This document shows positions 20,026 to 27,561 of a stretch of DNA of 29,785 nt, in pieces. Made by a program: the position numbers and the translations under genes. Each line of letters opens with the position of its first letter. Positions within the stretch are counted from its first letter, which is position 1. Source of the stretch: Granulicella sp. (GTDB lineage Bacteria > Acidobacteriota > Terriglobia > Terriglobales > Acidobacteriaceae); NCBI GenBank assembly GCA_003133205.1, contig PKWK01000167.1, positions 1 to 29,785 of the forward strand, in the 5' to 3' direction. The notes under the pieces are model-generated. The model made no database searches and was not told where the DNA came from. It was given only the letters and a program-made list of their open reading frames with translations.

Positions 20026-22764
20026 TTAGCGGAGGGCGGCGTCTACTTCTTTGTAGTAGTCGGGGGATTTTAGGATTTCGCGGGGTTTGCTGCCGTCGGC
20101 GGGGCCTACCAGGCCGTCGCGCTCCATCATGTCGATGAGGTGGGCGGCGCGGCCGTAGCCGATGCGCAGGCGGCGCTGCAGCAGCGAGGTGCTGGCCTTG
20201 CCGAACTCGAAGACGAGGCGGACTGCGTCGTCGAAGAGATCGTCGTCTTCCTGGCTGGTTTCGCCGTTGCCGTCGAGTTCCTTGCCGGCGTCGTCCTTGG
20301 GCCCTTCGAGGAAGCCATGGACGTACTCGGCCTCGCCCTGGGCCTTCCAGAATGCGGTGACCGCAGAGATTTCTTTTTCGGTTACAAATGGCGCGTGGAC
20401 ACGTTGGACGCGGCTGGTGCCGGGCGGCAGGTAGAGCATATCTCCCTTGCCGAGGAGGCTTTCGGCACCGTTTGAATCGATGATGGTGCGGGAGTCGACC
20501 TTGGTGGCGAGGCGGAAGCTCATGCGCGTGGGCACGTTGGCCTTGATGAGGCCGGTGATGACGTCGACGGACGGGCGCTGGGTGGCGAGGACGAGGTGGA
20601 TGCCGACGGCGCGGGCCATCTGGGCGAGACGGGTGATGGATTCTTCGACGTTGGCGCGGTCGAGCATCATCAGGTCGGCGAGTTCGTCGATGATGATGAT
20701 GATGTAGGGCAGCGGCTCCTGATCGACATCGTCGAAGAGGTATTCGGAGCCGTTGTCGAAGAGCTTGTTGAACTGGTCAATGTTGCGCACGTGGTTGGCG
20801 GCGAGGAGCTTGAGGCGGCGCTCCATCTCGCGGACGGCGTTGCGCAGGGCATTCGCGGCGAGCTTGGCATCGGTGATGATGGGCGTGAAGAGGTGGGGGA
20901 TGCCTTCGTACATGCCCAGTTCGACTCGCTTGGGATCGACCAGGATCATGCGGACCTGTTCGGGCGTGGACTTGAAGAGCACGGACATGATCATCGCGTT
21001 GATGGCGACGGATTTGCCGGAGCCGGTTGAGCCCGCGATGAGGATGTGGGGCATGGCGGCGAGGTCGGCGGTGACGATGCGGCCGTTGATGTCTTTGCCG
21101 AGGGCGATGGCGAGTTTGGATTTGCTCTGGGCGAAGGATTCGGACTCGACGACGTCGCGCAGCCAGATGGTCTCGCGCTCGTGGTTGGGGACCTGGATTC
21201 CGACCGTCGATTTGCCGGCCATGCGCTCGATGAGGATGGATTCGGCGGCCATGGCCAGGCAAAGATCATCCGCGAGACCGGTCACGCGGGAGTACTTGAC
21301 GCCGGCGTCGGGGCGGAACTCGAAGGTGGTGACGATGGGGCCGGGATTGATCTGGGTGACCTGGCCATCGACGCCAAACTCGGCGCACTTCTGGACCAGG
21401 GTGCGGGCTTCGTCGCGGAGGGCCTGTTCGCGGACGACCGGCATCTCGTCGGAGCGATAGAGCAGGGAAGACGGCGGAAGTTTGTAGCCGCGGATGGACT
21501 TGGGCGTAATGGTGACAGGCTTAATGTCGGCGTCGGCACGCTTGCCGAAGGAGATGGCCTGCGGCTGCTGTTGGGCTGCCGGCGGCGCAGGCGGAACGCG
21601 TACGGGAGACGGTGTCGTGACCGGTCGCGCGGCAGGGGTGGCCGCGGGCTCCGAGGGGCGCACTTGCGGCAGGCGCGCGGGAGGTAGTTCAGGAAGATCG
21701 AGGCGTCCGGTTCCCTCCGCGTTGCGAACGGGGGCGGCGGCGGCGGCGAGTGCTTCGGCGAAGGGCGCGGCGGCTGCTGCGGCAGTGCTGAGCGCAGTCA
21801 CCGGGGGGGCGTCGACGTGGGTGCGCGGCATGTTCTGCCACATTGAAACTGGCGCGTCCGCGGGCTGTTCGGCGGCGGCGTTCGGCGGCGTGGCGGGCGC
21901 GGTTTGCTTGCGGCGCAGGCGTCCCCACCAGCCAAAGAGACCTCCGAGCAGGGTGGACGACTCGCGCGCTTTTGCTTCCCGCTCGCGCTCAAGCGCCATT
22001 GCTGCCTGTTCGAGATTCTGTTCCCGCTTGCTGGCGAAGAGTTCGCTTCCGGGCTGCGACGGCTCGGCCTGTTCGCTCAGGCCACGCTTTTCGGCCTTAG
22101 CCAGCGCGCGTTGAATGCGCCACTCCTGGATGCGCTCGTGGAGCCTGCGCACGAAGGAGAAGTGCGATTCTACCCACTCGCTTGCGGTGTGGAACGTGAA
22201 GGTGGTCGCCAGGTAGATGGATGTCACCACCATCAGGGCAAGCACGATCGACGCCCCGGGCAGGTTCAGGTAGTGGACCATCGCATCGGCCAGCAGACGG
22301 CCAGTGACGCCCTCGATGGGCAGCGCATGGCGCCATAGGAGGTTTTGCGGAAGCAGGGCGATCGCCGCGGGGGCAAAGGTGATCCAAAGTGCGAGGCCGA
22401 GAAGCCGTGCCATGGCCGAGCCAGCGGGACGCTGGCGCATCCAGCAGAGGCCAATCCGGCCAATAACGATGGGCAGGAAGAAAGCGGCGATGCCAATGGT
22501 CTGGAGGACGGCATCGGAGAGCCATGCGCCGACCAGGCCGGTCCAATTGTGTGCAGGTCCGAGCAACGGGGTTCCGAGGCGCGCGCCTAGTCCGGTGCCG
22601 GATCGTGTGGCGTAACCGCCGACGGTATCGGCGGAAGGATCTGTGGGGGTATACGTGGCAAGCGCGAGGAGCAGCATTCCGGCACACACCAAAACGACGA
22701 GGCCAATGATCTCGTTGAGGCGTCGATTGCGGGTTGGGGTCGAGACCAGACGGAGTGGTTTCAT
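20026..22764 (-). CDS. ftsK: DNA translocase FtsK
   Basis: Septum-located motor that pumps DNA during chromosome segregation and recruits XerCD dimer resolution. The 912-residue product has four N-terminal membrane helices (between about residues 15 and 195), a cytoplasmic helical region (205-270), a long proline/alanine-rich linker (about 280-410), and the C-terminal motor: Walker A AGSTGSGKS near residue 578, Walker B YIIIIIDELADLMM near residue 690, and LATQRPSVDVITGLIKANVP. A C-terminal winged-helix gamma domain (LVFEFGKASTSLLQRRLRIG then RAAHLIDMMERDGLVG) reads the polarity sequences. ATG 22764; the Shine-Dalgarno sequence is weak. Length is normal for FtsK/SpoIIIE. Monocistronic here, with repeats downstream. 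Confidence 0.97.
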   Translation of the reverse strand: MKPLRLVSTPTRNRRLNEIIGLVVLVCAGMLLLALATYTPTDPSADTVGGYATRSGTGLGARLGTPLLGPAHNWTGLVGAWLSDAVLQTIGIAAFFLPIVIGRIGLCWMRQRPAGSAMARLLGLALWITFAPAAIALLPQNLLWRHALPIEGVTGRLLADAMVHYLNLPGASIVLALMVVTSIYLATTFTFHTASEWVESHFSFVRRLHERIQEWRIQRALAKAEKRGLSEQAEPSQPGSELFASKREQNLEQAAMALEREREAKARESSTLLGGLFGWWGRLRRKQTAPATPPNAAAEQPADAPVSMWQNMPRTHVDAPPVTALSTAAAAAAPFAEALAAAAAPVRNAEGTGRLDLPELPPARLPQVRPSEPAATPAARPVTTPSPVRVPPAPPAAQQQPQAISFGKRADADIKPVTITPKSIRGYKLPPSSLLYRSDEMPVVREQALRDEARTLVQKCAEFGVDGQVTQINPGPIVTTFEFRPDAGVKYSRVTGLADDLCLAMAAESILIERMAGKSTVGIQVPNHERETIWLRDVVESESFAQSKSKLAIALGKDINGRIVTADLAAMPHILIAGSTGSGKSVAINAMIMSVLFKSTPEQVRMILVDPKRVELGMYEGIPHLFTPIITDAKLAANALRNAVREMERRLKLLAANHVRNIDQFNKLFDNGSEYLFDDVDQEPLPYIIIIIDELADLMMLDRANVEESITRLAQMARAVGIHLVLATQRPSVDVITGLIKANVPTRMSFRLATKVDSRTIIDSNGAESLLGKGDMLYLPPGTSRVQRVHAPFVTEKEISAVTAFWKAQGEAEYVHGFLEGPKDDAGKELDGNGETSQEDDDLFDDAVRLVFEFGKASTSLLQRRLRIGYGRAAHLIDMMERDGLVGPADGSKPREILKSPDYYKEVDAALR

Positions 22765-23185
22765 TTGGGAGCGCGGGGCTGGCGTCGCATTTAGGCTCGC
22801 GCCCGGCTGCGCGCCTGCAGGCGCACACCGTGCACGGATAAAACGAGGGCCGGGACCACCAGAGCTAGTCCGATTATCCCAGAGGCGGAGTGGGAAAAGA
22901 GAAGAGTCGGGGAGGGGGACTCAGGATGCAAACCCTTGGCGGGGGATGGCATCTATCCCTGCAGTACTCGCCGCTGGGAGGGACCATCACCGTCCCTGGG
23001 CGGAGAGTAGCAGGGGGCGTATCACGAGGCCCTATCAAAACGACATGGCTGGTAGGGGGAGCGGGGTTTTCGCGATTTCCTCCGCTTGCCGCCGGCGCAG
23101 GAGAATCGCGGACAGCCGGCGGACCCCACCAGCCGAAGATCACAGCACCTCACGCAAGGCAAGGTTACTGAAGGGACATTTTCTT
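22765..23185. other. 421-base divergent intergenic region
   Basis: No supported gene. It lies between ftsK (minus) and the PA2169-type gene (plus) and must hold both promoters. Apart from the hairpins listed at 22943-23009 and a purine-rich run at about 22885-22920 I see no defined site. Confidence 0.5.
22943..23009. other. candidate structured RNA: two adjacent hairpins
   Basis: Hairpin 1: GGGAT / ATCCC with a 7-base loop (22943-22959). Hairpin 2: nested pairing TACT-CGCC-AGGGAC (22965-22984) with GTCCCT-GGCG-AGTA (22992-23009), a 7-base loop and short internal bulges. It lies 175-245 bases upstream of the PA2169-type gene start. Both strands can fold; neither end carries a T-tract. It may be a leader structure or simply a repeat. 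Confidence 0.35.
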
Positions 23186-23650
23186 ATGGCAACGGACGCA
23201 GCTAAGAATTATGAACTAGAAAGCGCGCTGAGAGCGGTCATCAACGTACTTGAGGACGGGCAGAAGGGGATGGCGGAGATTGGCGAGCATCTGAAGGATG
23301 AGACGCTCAAGCGCTATTTTCTGGCGGAGTCGCTGCAACGTGCCAGCTTTCGCGGGGAACTCGAGAGTGAGATGCACCGGCACGGCGTGGCCGATATCCA
23401 CGAGTCAGGCACGGCGTCCGGTGTGGTGTATCGCGCGTGGGCAGAAGTCAAGGCGAAGCTCGGAGGCGGGGACCACACCCTGCTTGAAACCGCCGAGCAA
23501 GGTGAAGACGAGGCTAAGGATGTCTACAAGGACGCGCTCCGCCAAGAACTGCCACTTCCCGTTCGGCAGTTGTTGACCGAGCAGCAGACGCACATTCTCA
23601 CATCGCACGATTACATCCGGGATCACCGGGACGCTCTGAAAGAGGCCTGA
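23186..23650 (+). CDS. PA2169-type four-helix-bundle (DUF2383) protein
   Basis: A 154-residue ferritin-like helical bundle protein of the PA2169/DUF2383 family, cytoplasmic and usually linked to stress; its biochemical role is unknown. Visible features: ALRAVINVLEDGQKGMAEIG (helix 1), LKRYFLAESLQRASFRGELE (helix 2), ASGVVYRAWAEVKAKLGGGD linking to LLETAEQGEDEAKDVYKDAL (helix 3), and QTHILTSHDYIRDHRDAL (helix 4). These are the usual family positions. ATG 23186 has GAAGGGA about 10 bases upstream. The frame is open far upstream, but that part is not helical-bundle sequence. Convergent with the PDZ gene. Confidence 0.88.
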   Translation: MATDAAKNYELESALRAVINVLEDGQKGMAEIGEHLKDETLKRYFLAESLQRASFRGELESEMHRHGVADIHESGTASGVVYRAWAEVKAKLGGGDHTLLETAEQGEDEAKDVYKDALRQELPLPVRQLLTEQQTHILTSHDYIRDHRDALKEA

Positions 23651-23707
23651 AGCCGCGACTCGAAGATCGGACGGCGTAGCGGAGTTGATATTGGAATTGG
23701 CCGGCAG

Positions 23708-24673
23708 CTAGGAGTGTGGCATCCAGGAGAATCCGAGGTGGTCGACGACTGCGCGATCGAAGTCCTCGATCGGCCCCCCCAGGCTCGATCGCTTCTTTCC
23801 ATCGGGAGTCAGGGTGAGGGTCTGCTCCTTCTTGTCGCGCAGCACCACGATGGCGAGAGGGTGTCCATGGCAGTTCTTGATAGCTTTGGCCCAATCGCCG
23901 GTGCTGATGACTGGCTTCTCGTTCGCGCGCACTACGACATCGCCTGCGCGCATGCCAGCGAGCGCTGCCGGTGAGTTTGCCACGACGCTGCGCACCAGCA
24001 GGCCTGCGCCGCTGGGCACGCCAAAGAAGTCCGCGAGTTGCGAACTCATCTTCTCGAGCATCGCGCCGGTGTAGGACGGATTCATCAGCATCGATCCGAT
24101 GAAGCCGTTTGCGCCGTGCACCGACGGGGAGGATGACGCAGAGTTGGAGGAAAAGTCGCCGCCCGCGCTATCGGAAGGCGAAGCCTGCGGCTCGGGAACG
24201 GTGAGGTGCTGTTCCCAGGCGCGGCGTTCGACCTCCTCCTGGCTGACGGCCATTTGCGCGGTCACGGTCATCTGCTGCCCGTCGCGGCTGATGACGAGCG
24301 TGATGGTCTTGCCCGGCGGAGAGTCGTGCAGCATGCGGCGGAGTTGGTCCTGGCCTTCAATGGCCTGGCCGTTCATCTGCAGAACGACGTCGTGCTCGCG
24401 CAGACCTGCTTTGCCGGCCGGAGCGTCGTGGTCCACCAGGACGATCTCGGCGCCGCGTGTATCTTTCAGCTTCAGTGCAGCGAACTGGTCCTGGGTCACG
24501 TCGCGCAGGCTAACGCCGAGGTAGCCCTGTGAGCCGTGCGCGGGGGCGGGTCCTGAGCCGCTCAAGAAGAAGAGCGCACCGTTGCCGCCTGACTCGGCCG
24601 CCGAGCCGCCCGCCAAGGCGTACGGCGTTGCCACCGCCAGTAGAATCAGCCCGTACCCTAATCCGATCTTCAT
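23708..24673 (-). CDS. exported protein with two PDZ domains
   Basis: A 321-residue periplasmic protein. Signal peptide MKIGLGYGLILLAVATPYAL with cleavage after AGG or near it. PDZ 1 covers about residues 48-140 (GYLGVSLRDVTQDQFAALKL; APAGKAGLREHDVVLQMNG). A serine/glycine-rich linker follows, then PDZ 2 (about 215-300; GAGLLVRSVVANSPAALAGM, then RAGDVVVRANEKPV). There is no trypsin-like or other protease domain, so it is not a DegP/HtrA enzyme; it may bind unfolded C-termini or regulate. It is the last gene of the sigma/anti-sigma operon, 72 bases downstream of the anti-sigma gene, which suggests a role in sensing envelope stress (compare DegS-RseB logic; inference only). Confidence 0.88.
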   Translation of the reverse strand: MKIGLGYGLILLAVATPYALAGGSAAESGGNGALFFLSGSGPAPAHGSQGYLGVSLRDVTQDQFAALKLKDTRGAEIVLVDHDAPAGKAGLREHDVVLQMNGQAIEGQDQLRRMLHDSPPGKTITLVISRDGQQMTVTAQMAVSQEEVERRAWEQHLTVPEPQASPSDSAGGDFSSNSASSSPSVHGANGFIGSMLMNPSYTGAMLEKMSSQLADFFGVPSGAGLLVRSVVANSPAALAGMRAGDVVVRANEKPVISTGDWAKAIKNCHGHPLAIVVLRDKKEQTLTLTPDGKKRSSLGGPIEDFDRAVVDHLGFSWMPHS

Positions 24674-24745
24674 TGCCTCATCGCCTCTTCATCTCTCGGA
24701 CTTGACCAATGTTCACCGGCAAGCCGGCACATCTCAATCGCGCGC

Positions 24746-25705
24746 CTACTGAATATCCGCCGTGCCGGCCAATACGTGTGTGCTTACCGTGCGGATATAT
24801 GGGTTGTCGTCGGTGGTGGAGACGGTGCGCATCACCTGACGGACACTCGAATCGGACTCAACCGGCCCTAGCAGGCTGATTGCGCGGAGCTTGATGGCTG
24901 TATTCGAATCGTGCATCAGGGCCTCGAGCACTGCGTCACGGACCCTCTGGTCTTCGGCGACGTAGGGCTGCAACCCCTCCAGCGCGGCCAGTCGCACGCT
25001 GGGATTCTTGTCATAGCGCAGGCTCACCAGCAGTCCATTGCGGATGCTGCCGTCGGGTCCTCCGAGGCACTGGTGGCCGACCTGGCACTCGTGAGCCAGC
25101 AGCGAGACCGAGTTCGTACGCACTCCGTTGTTCGCTGCCGCCTTGGTTCCGATCAGCAGGAGCGCCCTGATTTGCGGGTCGTCCAGCGATCCCTGGACGG
25201 TCTCCGGGACCACGCGGTTGTACGTGACCTGGACGATCTCTGTGTTGGGCGTCTGCACAATGCCGCTGATGTCGGCGATGGCGCCGCTGGTCGAGTTGGA
25301 CAGGATCACGGGAGGGGGCAGCTTAGGCTGGTGGGCGACCTGGTAGCGATAGGTGAAATTGCCAGCAAGAAATCCCACGCCGACGAGCAGCGTGATCAGC
25401 GCCGGGGCGCTCTGCACGTGGCCCAGCCAGCCGTACAGGTTGCTGCGCAGGCGGGTGAGAAAGCCATGCGGCGGGATGGTGTCCAACGCCTCGTCGAGTT
25501 GCATCCGGGACTGCGCCAGCAGGTTCGGCGATGGTTCGATCATGGGCTGATACGCCAGGGCCTCATGCATCGCCAGCAACGCTTTCAACTCGCGATTGCA
25601 CGCCTCGCACTCTGCCAAGTGCTCTTCCAGCGATGCCATCTGCTCATCCGGCAACTCTCCATAGGTGACAAGAACGATATTCTGTTGCGCTTTTTCGCAC
25701 TTCAT
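24746..25705 (-). CDS. membrane anti-sigma factor with zinc finger and HEAT-like repeats
   Basis: A 319-residue protein that probably holds the adjacent ECF sigma factor inactive. N-terminal zf-HC2/ZAS domain with His29, Cys33 and Cys36 (HLAECEAC) and Cys3 upstream. One membrane helix (about residues 99-119, APALITLLVGVGFLAGNF). The C-terminal, extracytoplasmic part has a linker and then repeated helical units (NPSVRLAALEGLQPYV, NTAIKLRAISLLGPV, NPYIRTVSTHVLAG), a HEAT-like pattern that would sense a partner protein. The stop lies 72 bases before the PDZ gene; the start lies 106 bases after the sigma gene. Confidence 0.87.
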   Translation of the reverse strand: MKCEKAQQNIVLVTYGELPDEQMASLEEHLAECEACNRELKALLAMHEALAYQPMIEPSPNLLAQSRMQLDEALDTIPPHGFLTRLRSNLYGWLGHVQSAPALITLLVGVGFLAGNFTYRYQVAHQPKLPPPVILSNSTSGAIADISGIVQTPNTEIVQVTYNRVVPETVQGSLDDPQIRALLLIGTKAAANNGVRTNSVSLLAHECQVGHQCLGGPDGSIRNGLLVSLRYDKNPSVRLAALEGLQPYVAEDQRVRDAVLEALMHDSNTAIKLRAISLLGPVESDSSVRQVMRTVSTTDDNPYIRTVSTHVLAGTADIQ

Positions 25706-25811
25706 TGCGGTACCTCTACCAGCCTCAAAGAATTTCCTCTGCTACATCCTTCGCATCGGGTCTACGCCCGTTTGCACTTGCGTTTCCACGTTTGCAACCA
25801 ACAACCAGCAA

Positions 25812-26666
25812 CTAACTTCTCAACTCGGCCAGGTTGGCCCGCAGTTTGCGGGTCGCCCGGAACAGCGTGTTCTTTGCCGTCTCCTCGGTGGTACTCAACA
25901 TCTCGCCGATGGTTCGCAGCTTCAATCCCTGGTAATGCTTCAGTTCAAAGACGGTGCGCTCGCGGGGCGTGAGCTTGGCGAGAGCGTCGTTGATGCTTTG
26001 GCCCATGCGCTTGCGATCGAGCTCGCGCGCGGGGTTGGCCATGGCGCGGGTGTCGGAGATGTTCGACAACAGGTCCATCTCGTCGCCGCGCGAATCGAGC
26101 ACTGTGGCCGGGTCCTCTCGGCGGCTCTTGCGCCGGCGCAGGTGGTCCAGGCACAGGTTGGTCACGATCCGGTAGAGCCAGGTGTAAAAGGAGCACTCGA
26201 ACCGGAAGTTGCCAATGTGTCGGTATGCCTTAAGAAAAGCCTCCTGGTGGACGTCCTGGGCGTCCTGTTCGTTGCCCAGCATGTGCAGCGCCAGGCGCAG
26301 CACGGACTGGTCGTAGCGCCTGACGAGCGAGTCGAACGCGCTTCTGTCGCCGCGCTGGGCCTCACGGATGAGGTCGTCGTCCTCGGTACGCTGCAGGGCG
26401 CGCGCGTCCAATTGCGCCTGTGTGAGCTTGCCGCCGTTCCTGTCGGTCTTCGTCCCGGGTTGCGCCGCCGTCTTTGGCATCGTTGGGGACGATTCTATCG
26501 CTCCCAGCGAACCCGCGCCCATTGTGGCGGCTGCGTCCAGCAATACGGACTTGCGCACCGCCGGGGCGAACGCGCCAACACTTCTCTTGCGGGCCTTACC
26601 CGCAATTGCCGAAAGTACCGGCGCGAGTTCTCCGCCGGTTTCCAGGCTCAATGCATCTGCGTTCAT
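25812..26666 (-). CDS. ECF (extracytoplasmic function) sigma factor
   Basis: A 284-residue RpoE-type sigma factor. Region 2 covers about residues 96-165 (DDLIREAQRGDRSAFDSLVR, HMLGNEQDAQDVHQEAFLKA with the core-binding DAQDVHQE, then FYTWLYRIVTNLCLDHLRRR). Region 4 covers about 225-280 (LAKLTPRERTVFELKHYQGL, then EETAKNTLFRATRKLRANLA). A roughly 95-residue N-terminal extension, rich in Ala, Ser and Gly, is unusual. ATG 26666 was kept, although a later ATG at 26480 would remove most of the extension; neither has a strong Shine-Dalgarno sequence. Heads the operon with the anti-sigma and PDZ genes. Confidence 0.92.
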   Translation of the reverse strand: MNADALSLETGGELAPVLSAIAGKARKRSVGAFAPAVRKSVLLDAAATMGAGSLGAIESSPTMPKTAAQPGTKTDRNGGKLTQAQLDARALQRTEDDDLIREAQRGDRSAFDSLVRRYDQSVLRLALHMLGNEQDAQDVHQEAFLKAYRHIGNFRFECSFYTWLYRIVTNLCLDHLRRRKSRREDPATVLDSRGDEMDLLSNISDTRAMANPARELDRKRMGQSINDALAKLTPRERTVFELKHYQGLKLRTIGEMLSTTEETAKNTLFRATRKLRANLAELRS

Positions 26667-26673
26667 CGTTTCC

Positions 26674-26685
26674 GACTCCGGAGTC
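26674..26685. promoter_or_regulatory. 12-base palindrome next to the sigma factor start
   Basis: GACTCCGGAGTC is a perfect 12-base palindrome ending 8 bases upstream of the sigma ATG, in the divergent gap between the ECF operon and rnhA. The site could bind a dimeric regulator or affect translation. Confidence 0.3.
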
Positions 26686-26766
26686 AGGAAATATTCCTAC
26701 TCAGATAGACAGGGGTGACGGGAAAAGGTGAGCGGGAAAGAGGTGCGATTTGCAGGTGGTCAGGTG

Positions 26767-26794
26767 TTGGTTGTCTGTTCGAACCGAGTATACC
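26767..26794 (+). promoter_or_regulatory. candidate promoter for the RNase HI gene
   Basis: TTGGTT (26767-26772) and TATACC (26789-26794) are separated by 16 bases, upstream of the start at 26829. A second -10-like TATAAA (26815-26820) lies 8 bases before the ATG and would give a nearly leaderless transcript; it has no good -35. Confidence 0.35.
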
Positions 26795-26828
26795 GGCGAG
26801 GAGAACGGGGAACCTATAAACTCGACTC

Positions 26829-27296
26829 ATGCCCCATAGTTCCTCCTCGCCCAGCCTCTTTCCCAAAGCTCCTTCGTCTTCTAGCCCCTGGATCTCCGCC
26901 CACTGCGATGGCGGCGCGCGCGGCAATCCGGGCCCGGCCGGTTTTGGGGCGCTGATCCAGGACGCGGACGGCAATGTGCTGGCCGAGTTGTCGGAGTTTC
27001 TGGGAATTCAGACGAACAACTTCGCGGAATACTCCGGTCTACTGGCCTCGCTCGACTTCGTGCTGGGCCACGGACACCGGCGGCTCCGCGTCGTTTCGGA
27101 CTCGGAGTTGATGGTGAAGCAGATCCAGGGGAAGTACCAGGTGAAGAGCCCAGGTCTCCGGCCACTTTTCGAGCAGGCGAAGAAGAAGATTGCGCAACTG
27201 GAGGGGTTCGAGATCGTCCACGCGCTGCGCCACAAGAACAAGGACGCCGACCGCCTGGCCAACCAGGCGATGGACCGGGGAATGAAGCGCGCCTGA
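26829..27296 (+). CDS. ribonuclease HI family protein
   Basis: A 155-residue RNase HI: cleaves RNA in RNA-DNA hybrids. The four catalytic acids are visible in HCDGGARGNPGPAGFG (Asp27), NFAEYSGLLASL (Glu67), VVSDSELMVKQI (Asp91) and KNKDADRLANQAM (Asp, about 140). The sequence follows the short RnhA-like form without the basic protrusion of E. coli RnhA (the form also seen in archaea). A serine/proline-rich N-terminus (residues 1-21) precedes the core. The ATG at 26829 is the only suitable start. Composition fits the genome. Confidence 0.93.
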   Translation: MPHSSSSPSLFPKAPSSSSPWISAHCDGGARGNPGPAGFGALIQDADGNVLAELSEFLGIQTNNFAEYSGLLASLDFVLGHGHRRLRVVSDSELMVKQIQGKYQVKSPGLRPLFEQAKKKIAQLEGFEIVHALRHKNKDADRLANQAMDRGMKRA

Positions 27297-27561
27297 GTGC
27301 GAGACCGGTTTGCGGAAGGTCTTTCGATTCATCTCCGACGACAGGGTACATCGCATGCGCTCCGTCTTCACCTTAGCTTCCCGCGGATAGCCCAGTGATT
27401 ACTTTCCAGTTAACAGGAGCTTCCGTGGTCTGGGCGACGGATGTCGAGGGCGCGCATTTTATATAGCATTTTCGTAATTAGGGAGTGGAAAAGTTGGTTC
27501 AACTAGATTATTTTAGTAACTCGCTGTTAAGTGGGCCCGCTTGCACCGGAGAGCAGTTCTT

